Shown piece by piece: positions 16,957 through 28,408 of a stretch of 35,587 nt of DNA. How positions within the stretch are numbered: position 1 is the first letter of the stretch; each line of letters begins with the position of its first letter. Position numbers and translations under genes: made by a program. Source of the stretch: Candidatus Dormiibacterota bacterium (GTDB lineage: Bacteria > Chloroflexota > Dormibacteria > Aeolococcales > Aeolococcaceae); NCBI GenBank assembly GCA_003131685.1, contig PKWB01000134.1, positions 6,972 to 42,558 of the forward strand. Direction: 5' to 3'. The notes under the pieces were generated by a model. The model was not told the origin of the DNA. It did not search any database and was given only the letters and a program-made list of their open reading frames with translations.

Positions 16957-18443
16957 AGCGGATCAGCCACTGGATCGGTGGCCAGGTAGTCGCGGGCACG
17001 TCCGGCAAGCGGGGCCCCGTCTTCAACCCGGCCACAGGCGAACAGACCGGCGATGTCGACCTCGCATCCGCGGCGGAGGTCGACGCCGCTGTCGAAACCG
17101 CTGCGGGGGCGTTCCGCGAGTGGCGTGCCGCGTCGCTGTCGCAACGGACGACGATTCTGTTCGCCTTCCGTGAGCTGCTCGACAGGCATCGAGACGACCT
17201 CGCCGCGATCATCACGTCCGAGCACGGCAAGGTGCTCTCCGACGCCAAGGGTGAGGTGGCCCGGGGCATCGAGAACGTCGAATTCGCCTGCGGCGTTCCC
17301 CATCTGCTCAAGGGCGGCTTTTCGGAACAACCGTCGCGCGGCGTCGACGTCTACTCGATCCGCCAGCCGCTCGGCGTGGTGGCCGGGATCACGCCCTTCA
17401 ACTTCCCGGCGATGGTGCCGATGTGGATGTTCGCCAACGCGATCGCCTGCGGGAACACCTTCATCCTCAAGCCGAGCGAGAAGGACCCCTCGCCGTCGTT
17501 GTTCTTCGCCGATCTCTGGCGCCAGGCGGGGCTCCCCGACGGCGTGTTCTCGGTGGTCCAGGGGGCGCGCGAGGCGGTCGATCGACTGCTCGACCATCCC
17601 GAGGTTGCGGCGCTCTCGTTTGTGGGGTCGACGCCGGTCGCGAGGCACATCTACGAGACCGGAACGCGCAACGGCAAGCGCGTGCAGGCGCTGGGCGGGG
17701 CCAAGAACCACATGGTCGTCCTGCCGGATGCTGATATCGAAGCCGCTGCCGATGCGGCCGTGTCCGCCGGCTATGGCTCGGCCGGCGAGCGCTGCATGGC
17801 GATCTCGACCGTTGTCGCCGTCGGTGACGTCGGGGAACGCCTGGTCGAGGCGATCGCGGCGCGTATCCCGGCGGTGAAGGTCGGCGCGGGCAATGATCCA
17901 ACCTCCGAGATGGGGCCGCTCGTGACCCGCGAGCATCGGGACAGGGTGGCGACCTATCTCGAGGATCAGTCGCTCGGCGGAGCCCGCCTCGTGGTCGACG
18001 GGCGGGGCAACACCCCGGACGGCGATGGGTTCTTCCTCGGTCCGTCGCTGGTGGATCGTGTGACGCCTGGTTCCAAGGTGTACGACGATGAGATCTTCGG
18101 ACCGGTCCTCTCCGTCGTGCGCGTCGACACCTACGACGCTGCGATCCGCTTGGTTAATGACAATCAGTACGGAAACGGCGTGGCCATCTTCACGCGGGAC
18201 GGCGGCGCGGCGCGCAAGTTCCAGTTCGAGGTGCAGGTCGGCATGGTCGGCGTCAACGTGCCGATACCGGTGCCGGTTGCTTACTACAGCTTTGGCGGCT
18301 GGAAGGCATCCCTGTTTGGTGATACGCACATGTATGGTCCCGACGGGATTCACTTCTACACGCGCACCAAGGTGGTGACCTCCCGCTGGCCCGAGCCCGG
18401 GCCGGGCAGGGTCGACCTGGCGTTTCCCAGCAACAACACCTGA
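16953..18443 (+). CDS. mmsA: Methylmalonate-semialdehyde dehydrogenase (CoA-acylating)
   Basis: 496-residue aldehyde dehydrogenase. MmsA features are ITPFNFPAMVPMWMF, the NAD-site ALSFVGSTPVARHIYE, GGAKNHMVVLPDAD and the catalytic Cys281 in GSAGERCMAIS. It oxidises methylmalonate or malonate semialdehyde to propionyl- or acetyl-CoA, in valine, inositol or pyrimidine breakdown. The start is TTG 16953 overlapping the CoxM-like stop as TTGA, the only arrangement that gives the full N-terminus (ISHWIGGQVV). Translational coupling to the hydroxylase suggests that the two act in one catabolic route, with a semialdehyde as a shared intermediate. Confidence 0.93.
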   Translation: MKRISHWIGGQVVAGTSGKRGPVFNPATGEQTGDVDLASAAEVDAAVETAAGAFREWRAASLSQRTTILFAFRELLDRHRDDLAAIITSEHGKVLSDAKGEVARGIENVEFACGVPHLLKGGFSEQPSRGVDVYSIRQPLGVVAGITPFNFPAMVPMWMFANAIACGNTFILKPSEKDPSPSLFFADLWRQAGLPDGVFSVVQGAREAVDRLLDHPEVAALSFVGSTPVARHIYETGTRNGKRVQALGGAKNHMVVLPDADIEAAADAAVSAGYGSAGERCMAISTVVAVGDVGERLVEAIAARIPAVKVGAGNDPTSEMGPLVTREHRDRVATYLEDQSLGGARLVVDGRGNTPDGDGFFLGPSLVDRVTPGSKVYDDEIFGPVLSVVRVDTYDAAIRLVNDNQYGNGVAIFTRDGGAARKFQFEVQVGMVGVNVPIPVPVAYYSFGGWKASLFGDTHMYGPDGIHFYTRTKVVTSRWPEPGPGRVDLAFPSNNT

Positions 18444-18463
18444 GCGCGCCGAAGGCGCCCTGC

Positions 18464-18469
18464 TAGGCT
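18464..18469 (+). promoter_or_regulatory. -10 box for leaderless SDR gene
   Basis: TAGGCT nine bases before ATG 18479, with no ribosome-binding site between. The same hexamer occurs at 19935-19940 before the M20 peptidase gene. Confidence 0.4.
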
Positions 18470-18478
18470 TCAGCGACG

Positions 18479-19363
18479 ATGACTGAATGGGCCGGAGTGC
18501 GGGACAAGCGTGTCCTGATAACCGGCGCCACGCGTGGGATCGGCCTTGCGGCGGCGCAGGCACTGGCGCGCCGTGGCGCGCAGCTGGCGATTGTCGCGCG
18601 CGACGACGCACGCGGTGCGGAGGCCGTCAAGAGCATCGAGGGTAAGGGCGGCTCGAAGGTCGACGTCCTCCATGCCGAGCTCAGCTCACAGGCGTCGGTG
18701 CGCGCGCTCGCGGATGAGGCGCTCGCACGCTATCCGCGCATCGATGTGCTGATCAACAACGCGGGCGCGACGTTCACCACGCGCCAGCTCACCGTCGACG
18801 GCATCGAGCGCACCTGGGCGCTCAACCACCTTGCGCCGTTCCTGCTGACGACGCTGCTGCTCGATCGGCTCAAGGAGTCCGCACCCGCTCGGATCATCAC
18901 CACGTCGTCCGATGCGCACAAGGGAAAGCTCATCCCCTTCGACGATCTGAACGCCGAGCGGTCTTGGAAGGGCCGCGGCTTCACACGGTATGGCGAGACC
19001 AAGCTGGCGAATATCCTGTTCACCCGGGAGCTCGCACGCCGTCTTGATGGAACCGGGGTCACCGCGTACACGTTCCATCCGGGCCTGGTGGCCACGGGGT
19101 TCAACCGCAACAACGGCGCACTGATGAGCACCGCGATGACGATCATCGCGCCTTTTGCGCGCAGCCCCAGGAAAGCGGCGCAAACGCTGGTGTGGCTTGC
19201 TGATTCACCTGACGTGTCCAAGCAGAGCGGCGGCTATTACGAGGACCGAGCGCTCGCGGTCTCGAGCCGCCAGGCGCAGGATCCGGGACTCGCGCGGCGG
19301 CTGTGGGAGGTCAGCGAGGAGCAGGTGCGCCCGAAGGCGGGTGCGGGGACGGCGACCGGCTGA
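18479..19363 (+). CDS. Short-chain dehydrogenase/reductase (retinol-dehydrogenase-like)
   Basis: 294-residue classical SDR with a C-terminal extension. The cofactor loop is TGATRGIG near residues 15-22, with Arg positions after it that suggest NADP(H). NNAG follows, then the active-site Ser in ITTSSDAH, and the Tyr171-x3-Lys175 pair in YGETK. The FHPGLVATGF segment is typical of the retinol dehydrogenase/WWOX-like subgroup. The substrate is unknown; proximity to mmsA is suggestive but it has its own promoter-like box. Its stop codon directly abuts the stop of the convergent gene. Confidence 0.92.
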   Translation: MTEWAGVRDKRVLITGATRGIGLAAAQALARRGAQLAIVARDDARGAEAVKSIEGKGGSKVDVLHAELSSQASVRALADEALARYPRIDVLINNAGATFTTRQLTVDGIERTWALNHLAPFLLTTLLLDRLKESAPARIITTSSDAHKGKLIPFDDLNAERSWKGRGFTRYGETKLANILFTRELARRLDGTGVTAYTFHPGLVATGFNRNNGALMSTAMTIIAPFARSPRKAAQTLVWLADSPDVSKQSGGYYEDRALAVSSRQAQDPGLARRLWEVSEEQVRPKAGAGTATG

Positions 19364-19843
19364 TCAGTGCCCGCCGATGCGCCGGAACCACGGCTTGCGT
19401 CGCCAATCCAGCTCGTTTGACAGGGTCTCGTTGCGGATGAGCTCGCTGTGCAGGACGGTGACCAGCTCGCGCTCGCGCCACACCGCCTCACGTTGGTCGA
19501 CACCGCGCTGCGCGTGCTCGTCGATGGCGCGGGAGCGCCACATGTCGACCTCACTGGTGAGCGCGGCCAGCTGAGCGTCACGTTCCTGGACGGCCTCACG
19601 GAGCTGGATGATGTCGACGAGGTTGTCCATCGCGAGCAGGCGCAGCGCGCGGACGGTATCCGGGCTGTACGGTTCGTCGACGGACTCGGTCTGGAAGAGC
19701 GCCTCGGCCAGCCGCTGCTCGCTGCGACCCACGAGGTGGAGCGTCGGGACGTCATCCTCGACCTCGAGCGGTGGGGGCTCGGGCGCGGTTGTGGGGTTCA
19801 GCGGAATCCCGATGGTCCCTGCGGGCAGGACTCGAACGGCCAT
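19364..19843 (-). CDS. Uncharacterised coiled-coil protein, 159 residues
   Basis: I do not recognise the family. The first 40 residues are Pro-rich and probably disordered. From about residue 75 to 135 the chain is strongly helical and charged with heptad-like spacing (LVDIIQLREAVQERDAQLAAL, then a WRERELV segment), so a coiled coil is likely. The C-terminus is basic and aromatic (WRRKPWFRRIGG). No signal peptide or membrane helix is seen. ATG 19843 has AGGAGG about 9 bases upstream, supporting expression. It is divergent from the M20 peptidase gene. Confidence 0.7.
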   Translation of the reverse strand: MAVRVLPAGTIGIPLNPTTAPEPPPLEVEDDVPTLHLVGRSEQRLAEALFQTESVDEPYSPDTVRALRLLAMDNLVDIIQLREAVQERDAQLAALTSEVDMWRSRAIDEHAQRGVDQREAVWRERELVTVLHSELIRNETLSNELDWRRKPWFRRIGGH

Positions 19844-19934
19844 GACGGGCGACCTCCTGGGAAGACGTGGAGTGAGACGACGAGAGTTCGCTTGGGGAAG
19901 GCTACACCGGATGCAGCCCGAGCGGCCGCCACAC

Positions 19935-19940
19935 TAGGCT
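19935..19940 (+). promoter_or_regulatory. -10 box for leaderless M20 peptidase gene
   Basis: TAGGCT six bases before ATG 19947; transcription would start at or next to the ATG. It is identical to the box at 18464-18469. Confidence 0.45.
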
Positions 19941-19946
19941 TCGGGC

Positions 19947-23862
<3,916 letters not shown>

Positions 23863-23909
23863 GGCACGAGACCGCCCTCAGCGGACGGACCCGGTACCCT
23901 AGGAGACAT

Positions 23910-24131
23910 ATGGCACATGTACGTCTCGCAAACGGCGGTGACCTCTCGGTGAAGCTCACCGTCGAGGAGATCACCGCCAAGCTCAATGCTTCGAGTGGCT
24001 CGGGTTTCGTCGAGCTTCCAGGTGAGGATGGGCCGTTCCTGGTTCGCCCTGAGGCGGTCCTCGCAGTCATCGCCGATCAGCGGCGCGGGTCTGCCGGATT
24101 TCGGGTGGCGCAGGGAGCCGAGGCCAGCTGA
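23910..24131 (+). CDS. Small uncharacterised protein, 73 residues
   Basis: ATG 23910 follows AGGAGA closely, so expression is well supported. The protein looks compact: strand (HVRLANGGDLSVKL), helix (VEEITAKLN), strands (GFVELPGEDGPFLVRPEAVLAVIA), then a polar tail. I do not recognise a family. Its position directly before the cysteine synthase (5-base gap) and JAMM protease is where a CysO/ThiS-like sulfur carrier might be expected. However, it lacks the C-terminal Gly-Gly required for that role and ends in Glu-Ala-Ser. Confidence 0.7.
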   Translation: MAHVRLANGGDLSVKLTVEEITAKLNASSGSGFVELPGEDGPFLVRPEAVLAVIADQRRGSAGFRVAQGAEAS

Positions 24132-24136
24132 TCGGC

Positions 24137-25099
24137 GTGACCACGCCGCAGCACCCGGCGCAGCCGGCGTTGACGCTCGTACCGAGGGCGATGGGGGAGA
24201 CGATCACCGAGCGCATCGGCAATACGCCATTGCTGCGCATCCGTCTGTTCGAGGACGAATGTCCCGATGTTGCCGTCTTTGCCAAAGCTGAGTTCCTCAA
24301 CCCCGGCGGCTCGGTCAAGGATCGGCCCGCGCTGCGGATGATCGAGGACGGGGAGCGCTCCGGGCGGCTCACCCGCGGGCGGACCATCATCGACAGCACC
24401 AGTGGGAACACCGGCATCGCCTACGCGATGATCGGCGCCGCCAAGGGCTATCGCGTCCGTCTGGTGATGCCCGGCAACGTCAGCGACGAGCGACGCCAGC
24501 TGGTGAGCGCGTACGGCGCCGAGGTGGAGTACAGCGATCCTCTCGAGGGGAGCGACGGCGCGATCCGCCTGGTTCGTGCCATGTACGACGAAAACCCGGA
24601 CGCCTACTTCATGCCCGACCAGTACAACAACGACGCGAACTGGCTCGCCCATTACGATGGGACCGGTGTCGAGATCTGGGAGCAGACCAGAGGAACCGTG
24701 ACCCACTTCGTCGCAGCGATGGGAACCAGTGGCACGTTCATGGGGGTGACCCGGCGCCTGAAGGAGGTGAATCCCGAGGTCCAGTGCATCAGCGTGCAAC
24801 CCGCAGAGCCGTGGCACGGCCTCGAGGGCCTGAAGCACATGGAGACGTCGATCGTGCCCGGGATCTACGACCCGTCGCTCGCCGACGAGGACATCGGCGT
24901 CGAGACCGAGCCCGCATACGATCTCGCCCGGGAGCTGGCTCGCACCGAGGGGATCCTCGCCGGGCACTCCAGCGGAGCAGCCCTCTGGGCGTGCGGCGCG
25001 ATCGCACGACGGATCGGTCACGGCGTGATCGTCACCGTGCTCCCCGACGGCGGTGATCGGTACCTCTCGACGGGGCTCTACCGGCGGGCCGGACGTTGA
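24137..25099 (+). CDS. Cysteine synthase family protein (CysK/CysM)
   Basis: 320-residue fold-type II PLP enzyme that makes cysteine from an activated serine (O-acetyl- or O-phosphoserine) and a sulfide donor. Lys61 in NPGGSVKDR forms the Schiff base, STSGNTG binds the substrate carboxylate, and MGTSGT binds the PLP phosphate. The start is GTG 24137, five bases after the preceding stop. Its stop overlaps the TTG start of the JAMM gene. The cysM-mec pairing resembles the Mycobacterium tuberculosis CysM-CysO-Mec pathway, where sulfide comes from a thiocarboxylated carrier protein; no carrier gene is visible here. Confidence 0.92.
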   Translation: MTTPQHPAQPALTLVPRAMGETITERIGNTPLLRIRLFEDECPDVAVFAKAEFLNPGGSVKDRPALRMIEDGERSGRLTRGRTIIDSTSGNTGIAYAMIGAAKGYRVRLVMPGNVSDERRQLVSAYGAEVEYSDPLEGSDGAIRLVRAMYDENPDAYFMPDQYNNDANWLAHYDGTGVEIWEQTRGTVTHFVAAMGTSGTFMGVTRRLKEVNPEVQCISVQPAEPWHGLEGLKHMETSIVPGIYDPSLADEDIGVETEPAYDLARELARTEGILAGHSSGAALWACGAIARRIGHGVIVTVLPDGGDRYLSTGLYRRAGR

Positions 25100-25548
25100 A
25101 CCTGCGCTTTGCGACCGTCGCGCCGGCCGCGGAGCAGCGGGTCCGAGACCTGGCCGTCGCCGCGTACCCACACGAGGGATGCGGCGTGCTCCTGGGACGG
25201 CGGGATGGGACGCGCATGGTCATCGTCGACGTCACATCGGCTCGTAACATGTGGACCGAGCGTGCCGCGGATCGCTATGACCTCGACCCGGTCGACTTCA
25301 TGAAGGCCGATCGCGACGCGCGTTCCCGGGGACTCGACGTCGCGGGTATCTGGCACAGCCACCCCGACCACCCCGCGCAGCCGTCGCAGTTCGACACCGA
25401 CCATGCGTGGGTCGATTACGTGTACATCATCTGTCGCACCACGGCCTCCGGTGCCGAGGACGTCAACGCCTTTGCGCTCAAGGATGAGGGCGGGCTCTTC
25501 GCGCAGATCTCGATGGACATCTCGCCGGTCCCCGGCGGGGGGAAATGA
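25096..25548 (+). CDS. JAMM/MPN+ metalloprotease (M67 family, Mec-like)
   Basis: 150-residue zinc isopeptidase. The full JAMM signature is present: Glu27 in PHEGCG, then His87, His89, Ser97 and Asp100 in HSHPDHPAQPSQFD. In mycobacteria the related Mec enzyme releases cysteine from the CysO carrier after CysM has added it. The start is TTG 25096, overlapping the cysteine synthase stop (TTGA); the stop overlaps the Der start (ATGA). The context strongly suggests a role in cysteine synthesis through a protein-bound sulfur. Confidence 0.92.
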   Translation: MNLRFATVAPAAEQRVRDLAVAAYPHEGCGVLLGRRDGTRMVIVDVTSARNMWTERAADRYDLDPVDFMKADRDARSRGLDVAGIWHSHPDHPAQPSQFDTDHAWVDYVYIICRTTASGAEDVNAFALKDEGGLFAQISMDISPVPGGGK

Positions 25549-26954
25549 GCCCGGCCGGCGCCACCCGCCGGCGCCATCGCGAGGAGGGGGAGCCGATCGC
25601 GCCGGCGGTCGGGGTGGTCGCGATCGTCGGGCGTCCCAACGTTGGGAAGTCGACGCTGTTCAACCGCCTCACCGGGACACGACGGGCGATCGTCGATGCC
25701 TTCGCGGGTCTGACCCGTGATCGGCTGTACGGCGTCGTCGAGTGGGGCGGCAGGCGCTTCACCGTCGTCGACACAGCGGGGCTCGACGTGCCCTTGCCGC
25801 GCGATGCCGCGCCCGACATCGCGGCGCTGACGCGGGCGACGCGAGAACAGGCCCAGATGGCAATCACCGAGGCCGATGTCTGCTGCTTCATGGTCGACGT
25901 GCGCGATGGGGTCACGGCGCTCGATGAGGAGATCGCGCAGACCCTGCGTCGCGGGGGCCGCCCCGTGATCCTGGTCGGCAACAAGGCGGACAGTCAGGTG
26001 GACCCCTACCGCGCCGACGAGCTCTACCGCCTGGGGCTGGGCGATCCCGTGCTGATCTCGGCGCTCCAGGGGACCGATACCGGCGACCTGCTCGACCGTT
26101 TCGTCGCCGAGCTTCCAGAGAACGGCGCCGCCGGGACCGAGCCGGCCGCGGGCGAGGTGAGTGTCGCGATCATCGGCCGCCCCAACACCGGGAAGTCCTC
26201 GCTGCTCAACGGGCTGGTGGGGTCGGAGCGCGCGCTCGTCTCCCCGGTCGCGGGAACGACGCGCGACGTCGTGGACACCGTGGTCTCGCTCGACGGTCGC
26301 AAGATCCGCCTCGTCGATACCGCCGGGATCCGCCGGCGAGGCATCGTCACCGAGAACGTCGAGCGGTACAGCCTGCTGCGATCGCTCCGCGCCCTGCAGC
26401 GCAGCGACATCGGCCTGCTGGTCATCGATGCATCGGAGGGTGCCAGCGCACAGGACCGGCATATCGCCGGGTATGCCGTCGAGGCTGGGGCGGGGCTCGT
26501 CGTTGCGGCGAACAAGTGGGATCTCGTGAGGCACGAGGACCGGGTTGATGCGGGCTTCCTGAAGAAACTGCAGGATTCATTCTCGTTCGTGCCCGGCGTG
26601 CCGGTGCTGACGCTGTCGGCGACTGAGCACCGCAATCTGAAGCGGGTGATGCCCGCGGTGCTCGCGGTCGCCGACGCGAGATCGGTGCACATCCCGACGC
26701 CGGCGCTGAACAACCTGATCCGCAATGCGCTTGACGAGCATCCGCCCCGGACTCACAAGGGACGGCGCCTCAAGATCCTCTACGCGACCCAGGCCCGCAG
26801 CCCCGTGCCCACCATCGTGCTCTTCGTCAACGATCCCGAGCTGATGCACTTCGCGTACCAGCGATACCTCGAGAATCGGATCCGTGCGGTGTTCGGCTTC
26901 GCGGGAGTGCGATTGCGGATCGTCACCCGGCATCGCGACGAGAGCGACGACTGA
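25545..26954 (+). CDS. der: Ribosome biogenesis GTPase Der (EngA)
   Basis: 469 residues with two tandem GTPase domains and a C-terminal KH-like domain, the layout unique to Der. First G domain: GRPNVGKST, DTAGLD, NKAD. Second: GRPNTGKSS, DTAGIRRRG, NKWD. The end (KILYATQ, PTIVLFVNDPELMHFAYQRYLENRIR) is the KH domain that contacts the large ribosomal subunit. The N-terminal 20 residues are a charged extension. It overlaps the JAMM gene by four bases and ends the forward run shortly before the tRNA gene. Confidence 0.97.
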   Translation: MSPAGATRRRHREEGEPIAPAVGVVAIVGRPNVGKSTLFNRLTGTRRAIVDAFAGLTRDRLYGVVEWGGRRFTVVDTAGLDVPLPRDAAPDIAALTRATREQAQMAITEADVCCFMVDVRDGVTALDEEIAQTLRRGGRPVILVGNKADSQVDPYRADELYRLGLGDPVLISALQGTDTGDLLDRFVAELPENGAAGTEPAAGEVSVAIIGRPNTGKSSLLNGLVGSERALVSPVAGTTRDVVDTVVSLDGRKIRLVDTAGIRRRGIVTENVERYSLLRSLRALQRSDIGLLVIDASEGASAQDRHIAGYAVEAGAGLVVAANKWDLVRHEDRVDAGFLKKLQDSFSFVPGVPVLTLSATEHRNLKRVMPAVLAVADARSVHIPTPALNNLIRNALDEHPPRTHKGRRLKILYATQARSPVPTIVLFVNDPELMHFAYQRYLENRIRAVFGFAGVRLRIVTRHRDESDD

Positions 26955-26984
26955 GGCGTTTTCGGCCTCGTCGGCCTGGGGGGG

Positions 26985-26990
26985 TAGAGT
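26985..26990 (+). promoter_or_regulatory. -10 box for tRNA-Pro
   Basis: TAGAGT 14 bases before the tRNA 5' end, the same hexamer as before mgsA. No clear -35 box was found. Confidence 0.35.
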
Positions 26991-27004
26991 CCCTATGCGC
27001 GCCT

Positions 27005-27078
27005 CGGGGAGTAGCTCAGATGGTTAGAGTACTGGTCTGGGGGACCAGGGGTCGCAGGTTCGAGTCCTGTCTCCCCGA
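27005..27078 (+). tRNA. tRNA-Pro (anticodon GGG)
   Basis: 74 bases that fold as a complete cloverleaf: acceptor CGGGGAG/CTCCCCG, D stem GCTC/GAGT, anticodon stem CTGGT/ACCAG around loop CTGGGGG (anticodon GGG, reads CCC), and T arm GCAGG-TTCGAGT-CCTGT. The discriminator base is A; CCA is not encoded. The C1-G72 pair and A73 suit proline. The integrase gene begins about 125 bases downstream in the same direction, so the 3' half of this tRNA is the probable attachment site of the island. Confidence 0.95.
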
Positions 27079-27163
27079 CGGACGCGCAATTTGATCTCAG
27101 TGCAGGGATTTCCAGTGCCATCCATTTGGCTCAATCCTGCGGGGACTAGCCCTCATCTTCGGA

Positions 27164-27205
27164 TTGATGACTTTTCCAGCAAAACGTATCATACTTTCCA
27201 GTATG
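27164..27205 (+). promoter_or_regulatory. Integrase promoter with palindrome over the start codon
   Basis: TTGATG at 27164-27169, a 17-base spacer, and TATCAT at 27187-27192 form a good promoter. Transcription should start around 27199-27200, about three bases before ATG 27203. A perfect inverted repeat, CATACT-ttcc-AGTATG (27190-27205), spans the -10 box, start site and start codon. A protein bound there would block integrase expression. Confidence 0.6.
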
Positions 27206-28201
27206 AGCACCACGATCGACGGTCACCTGAAGCCGCTGCGGCAGCGCGCTGCCGCCAGCCCGCCGCCGACCAGCAGGAGAGTCTCCATCGACCGATGTGT
27301 CGACCTCATGGCGACGCGCTATCAGTGGGCGGACACCACCCGAGTCAACGCGCGCGACTACCTCGCCCGTGGTCGTTTCCTCGCCTTCTGCAATGCCCGG
27401 GGCATCGAGACCGTCGACCAGCTCAGCAATGAGGCGGTGCTCGACTTCATCGGTGATGTCCGCGACCGCGTGGGTGTCAGCCGCAACACTTTGCGCCGCT
27501 ACCGCAACTACCTCCGGCGGCTTGCTGACTTCTGTGCCAGCACGCCTGGGTTCGAGAATCCCTACTTCACCTCCAGCGCCGTGCCGAATGCTCCGAAGGA
27601 ACCGCGGCGAAGACGCTCCGACGCGCTGACCCACAGCGAAGAGCAGGCCCTGGTCGCCGCCCTCGTCGGACATCGCCGTGACAGTCTGATCGTCCGCGTG
27701 CTGTTGGCATGCGGCCTGCGCGTGAGCGAGCTCTGCGCGCTCTGCGTGGATGACGTGAAATTCACGGCTCGGCCGCCGCGCATACTCGTGTCCAAGGGAC
27801 ACCGTGACATGACCAAGAGTGGCGTCGATCGCCAGGTGACCTTCCGACAGCCCTACGCTCGGGAACTGGTCCGCGACCTCGAAGCGTGGATCGACCGACA
27901 CCGGCCAGCGTCGCTGCACCCCGATCTCTTTATCTCGGAACGGAGTTCTTCAGGCGAACCAATCACCGTGACCGCGGTCCAGCAGATGCTGCAGCGAGCT
28001 TCCCTGCGTGCCGGACTTCGACCCATCCATCCACATCTCCTTCGGCGCACGTGGGCGACGCGCCTCGCCGACGCCGGCGCCACGGTAACGGACCTCATGC
28101 AGCAGGCTGGTTGGAGCAGCATCGAGATGGTGACCGTCTACTACGCCGGATCTGAGGAGCGCGCGATCGAGCGCGTCGCGGGTCTGCGCGTCGAAGGCTG
28201 A
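27203..28201 (+). CDS. Tyrosine recombinase (phage/ICE integrase)
   Basis: 332 residues in the two-domain layout of XerC/D-like integrases. An N-terminal core-binding (SAM-like) domain covers about residues 25-125 (RVNARDYLARGRFLAFC, then RNTLRRYRNYLRRLADF). The C-terminal catalytic domain has Arg173 in ACGLRVSELCAL, the H-x-x-R box in HPHLLRRTWATRLADAG, and the nucleophile region VTVYYAGSEE. It should integrate and excise the element at the neighbouring tRNA-Pro. I prefer ATG 27203 over upstream TTG 27164, because the latter lies inside the -35 box. Confidence 0.92.
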   Translation: MSTTIDGHLKPLRQRAAASPPPTSRRVSIDRCVDLMATRYQWADTTRVNARDYLARGRFLAFCNARGIETVDQLSNEAVLDFIGDVRDRVGVSRNTLRRYRNYLRRLADFCASTPGFENPYFTSSAVPNAPKEPRRRRSDALTHSEEQALVAALVGHRRDSLIVRVLLACGLRVSELCALCVDDVKFTARPPRILVSKGHRDMTKSGVDRQVTFRQPYARELVRDLEAWIDRHRPASLHPDLFISERSSSGEPITVTAVQQMLQRASLRAGLRPIHPHLLRRTWATRLADAGATVTDLMQQAGWSSIEMVTVYYAGSEERAIERVAGLRVEG

Positions 28202-28228
28202 TTACGCCGTTAGAGGGTTCGCCGACCT

Positions 28229-28408
28229 TTATCCGTCGGTCAAGGCAAACACCACGCGTAGGGTTGGCTGCACGCTCGCGAGAGCCTCGAGGATGAGTCG
28301 CGCAGTGCGCAACCGAACCGGTTTTCCGTGCAGGGCGTTGTACGTGGTTCCGAGACTGACGCCAGCTGCGCTCGCGAGGGTCTCGGCGGTCAGCCCGCGA
28401 GCAATCAT
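28229..28408 (-). CDS. Small helix-turn-helix (XRE-like) protein
   Basis: From ATG 28408 the frame encodes 59 residues ending at TAA 28229. It reads as a Cro/CI-type HTH: IARGLTAETLASAAGVSLGT, then TYNALHGKPVRLRTARLILEAL. The frame remains open upstream to about 28561, and residues just before the ATG (FNPSHLRAA) look like the missing first helix. The true N-terminus may therefore be further up from a non-standard start, or the gene may be 5'-damaged. It is convergent with the integrase (27-base gap) and probably regulates the element. Confidence 0.6.
   Translation of the reverse strand: MIARGLTAETLASAAGVSLGTTYNALHGKPVRLRTARLILEALASVQPTLRVVFALTDG

Noticed and set aside
23910-24131. CysO/ThiS/MoaD-type sulfur carrier
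   Set aside because: The required C-terminal Gly-Gly is missing and the sequence does not read as a beta-grasp carrier.
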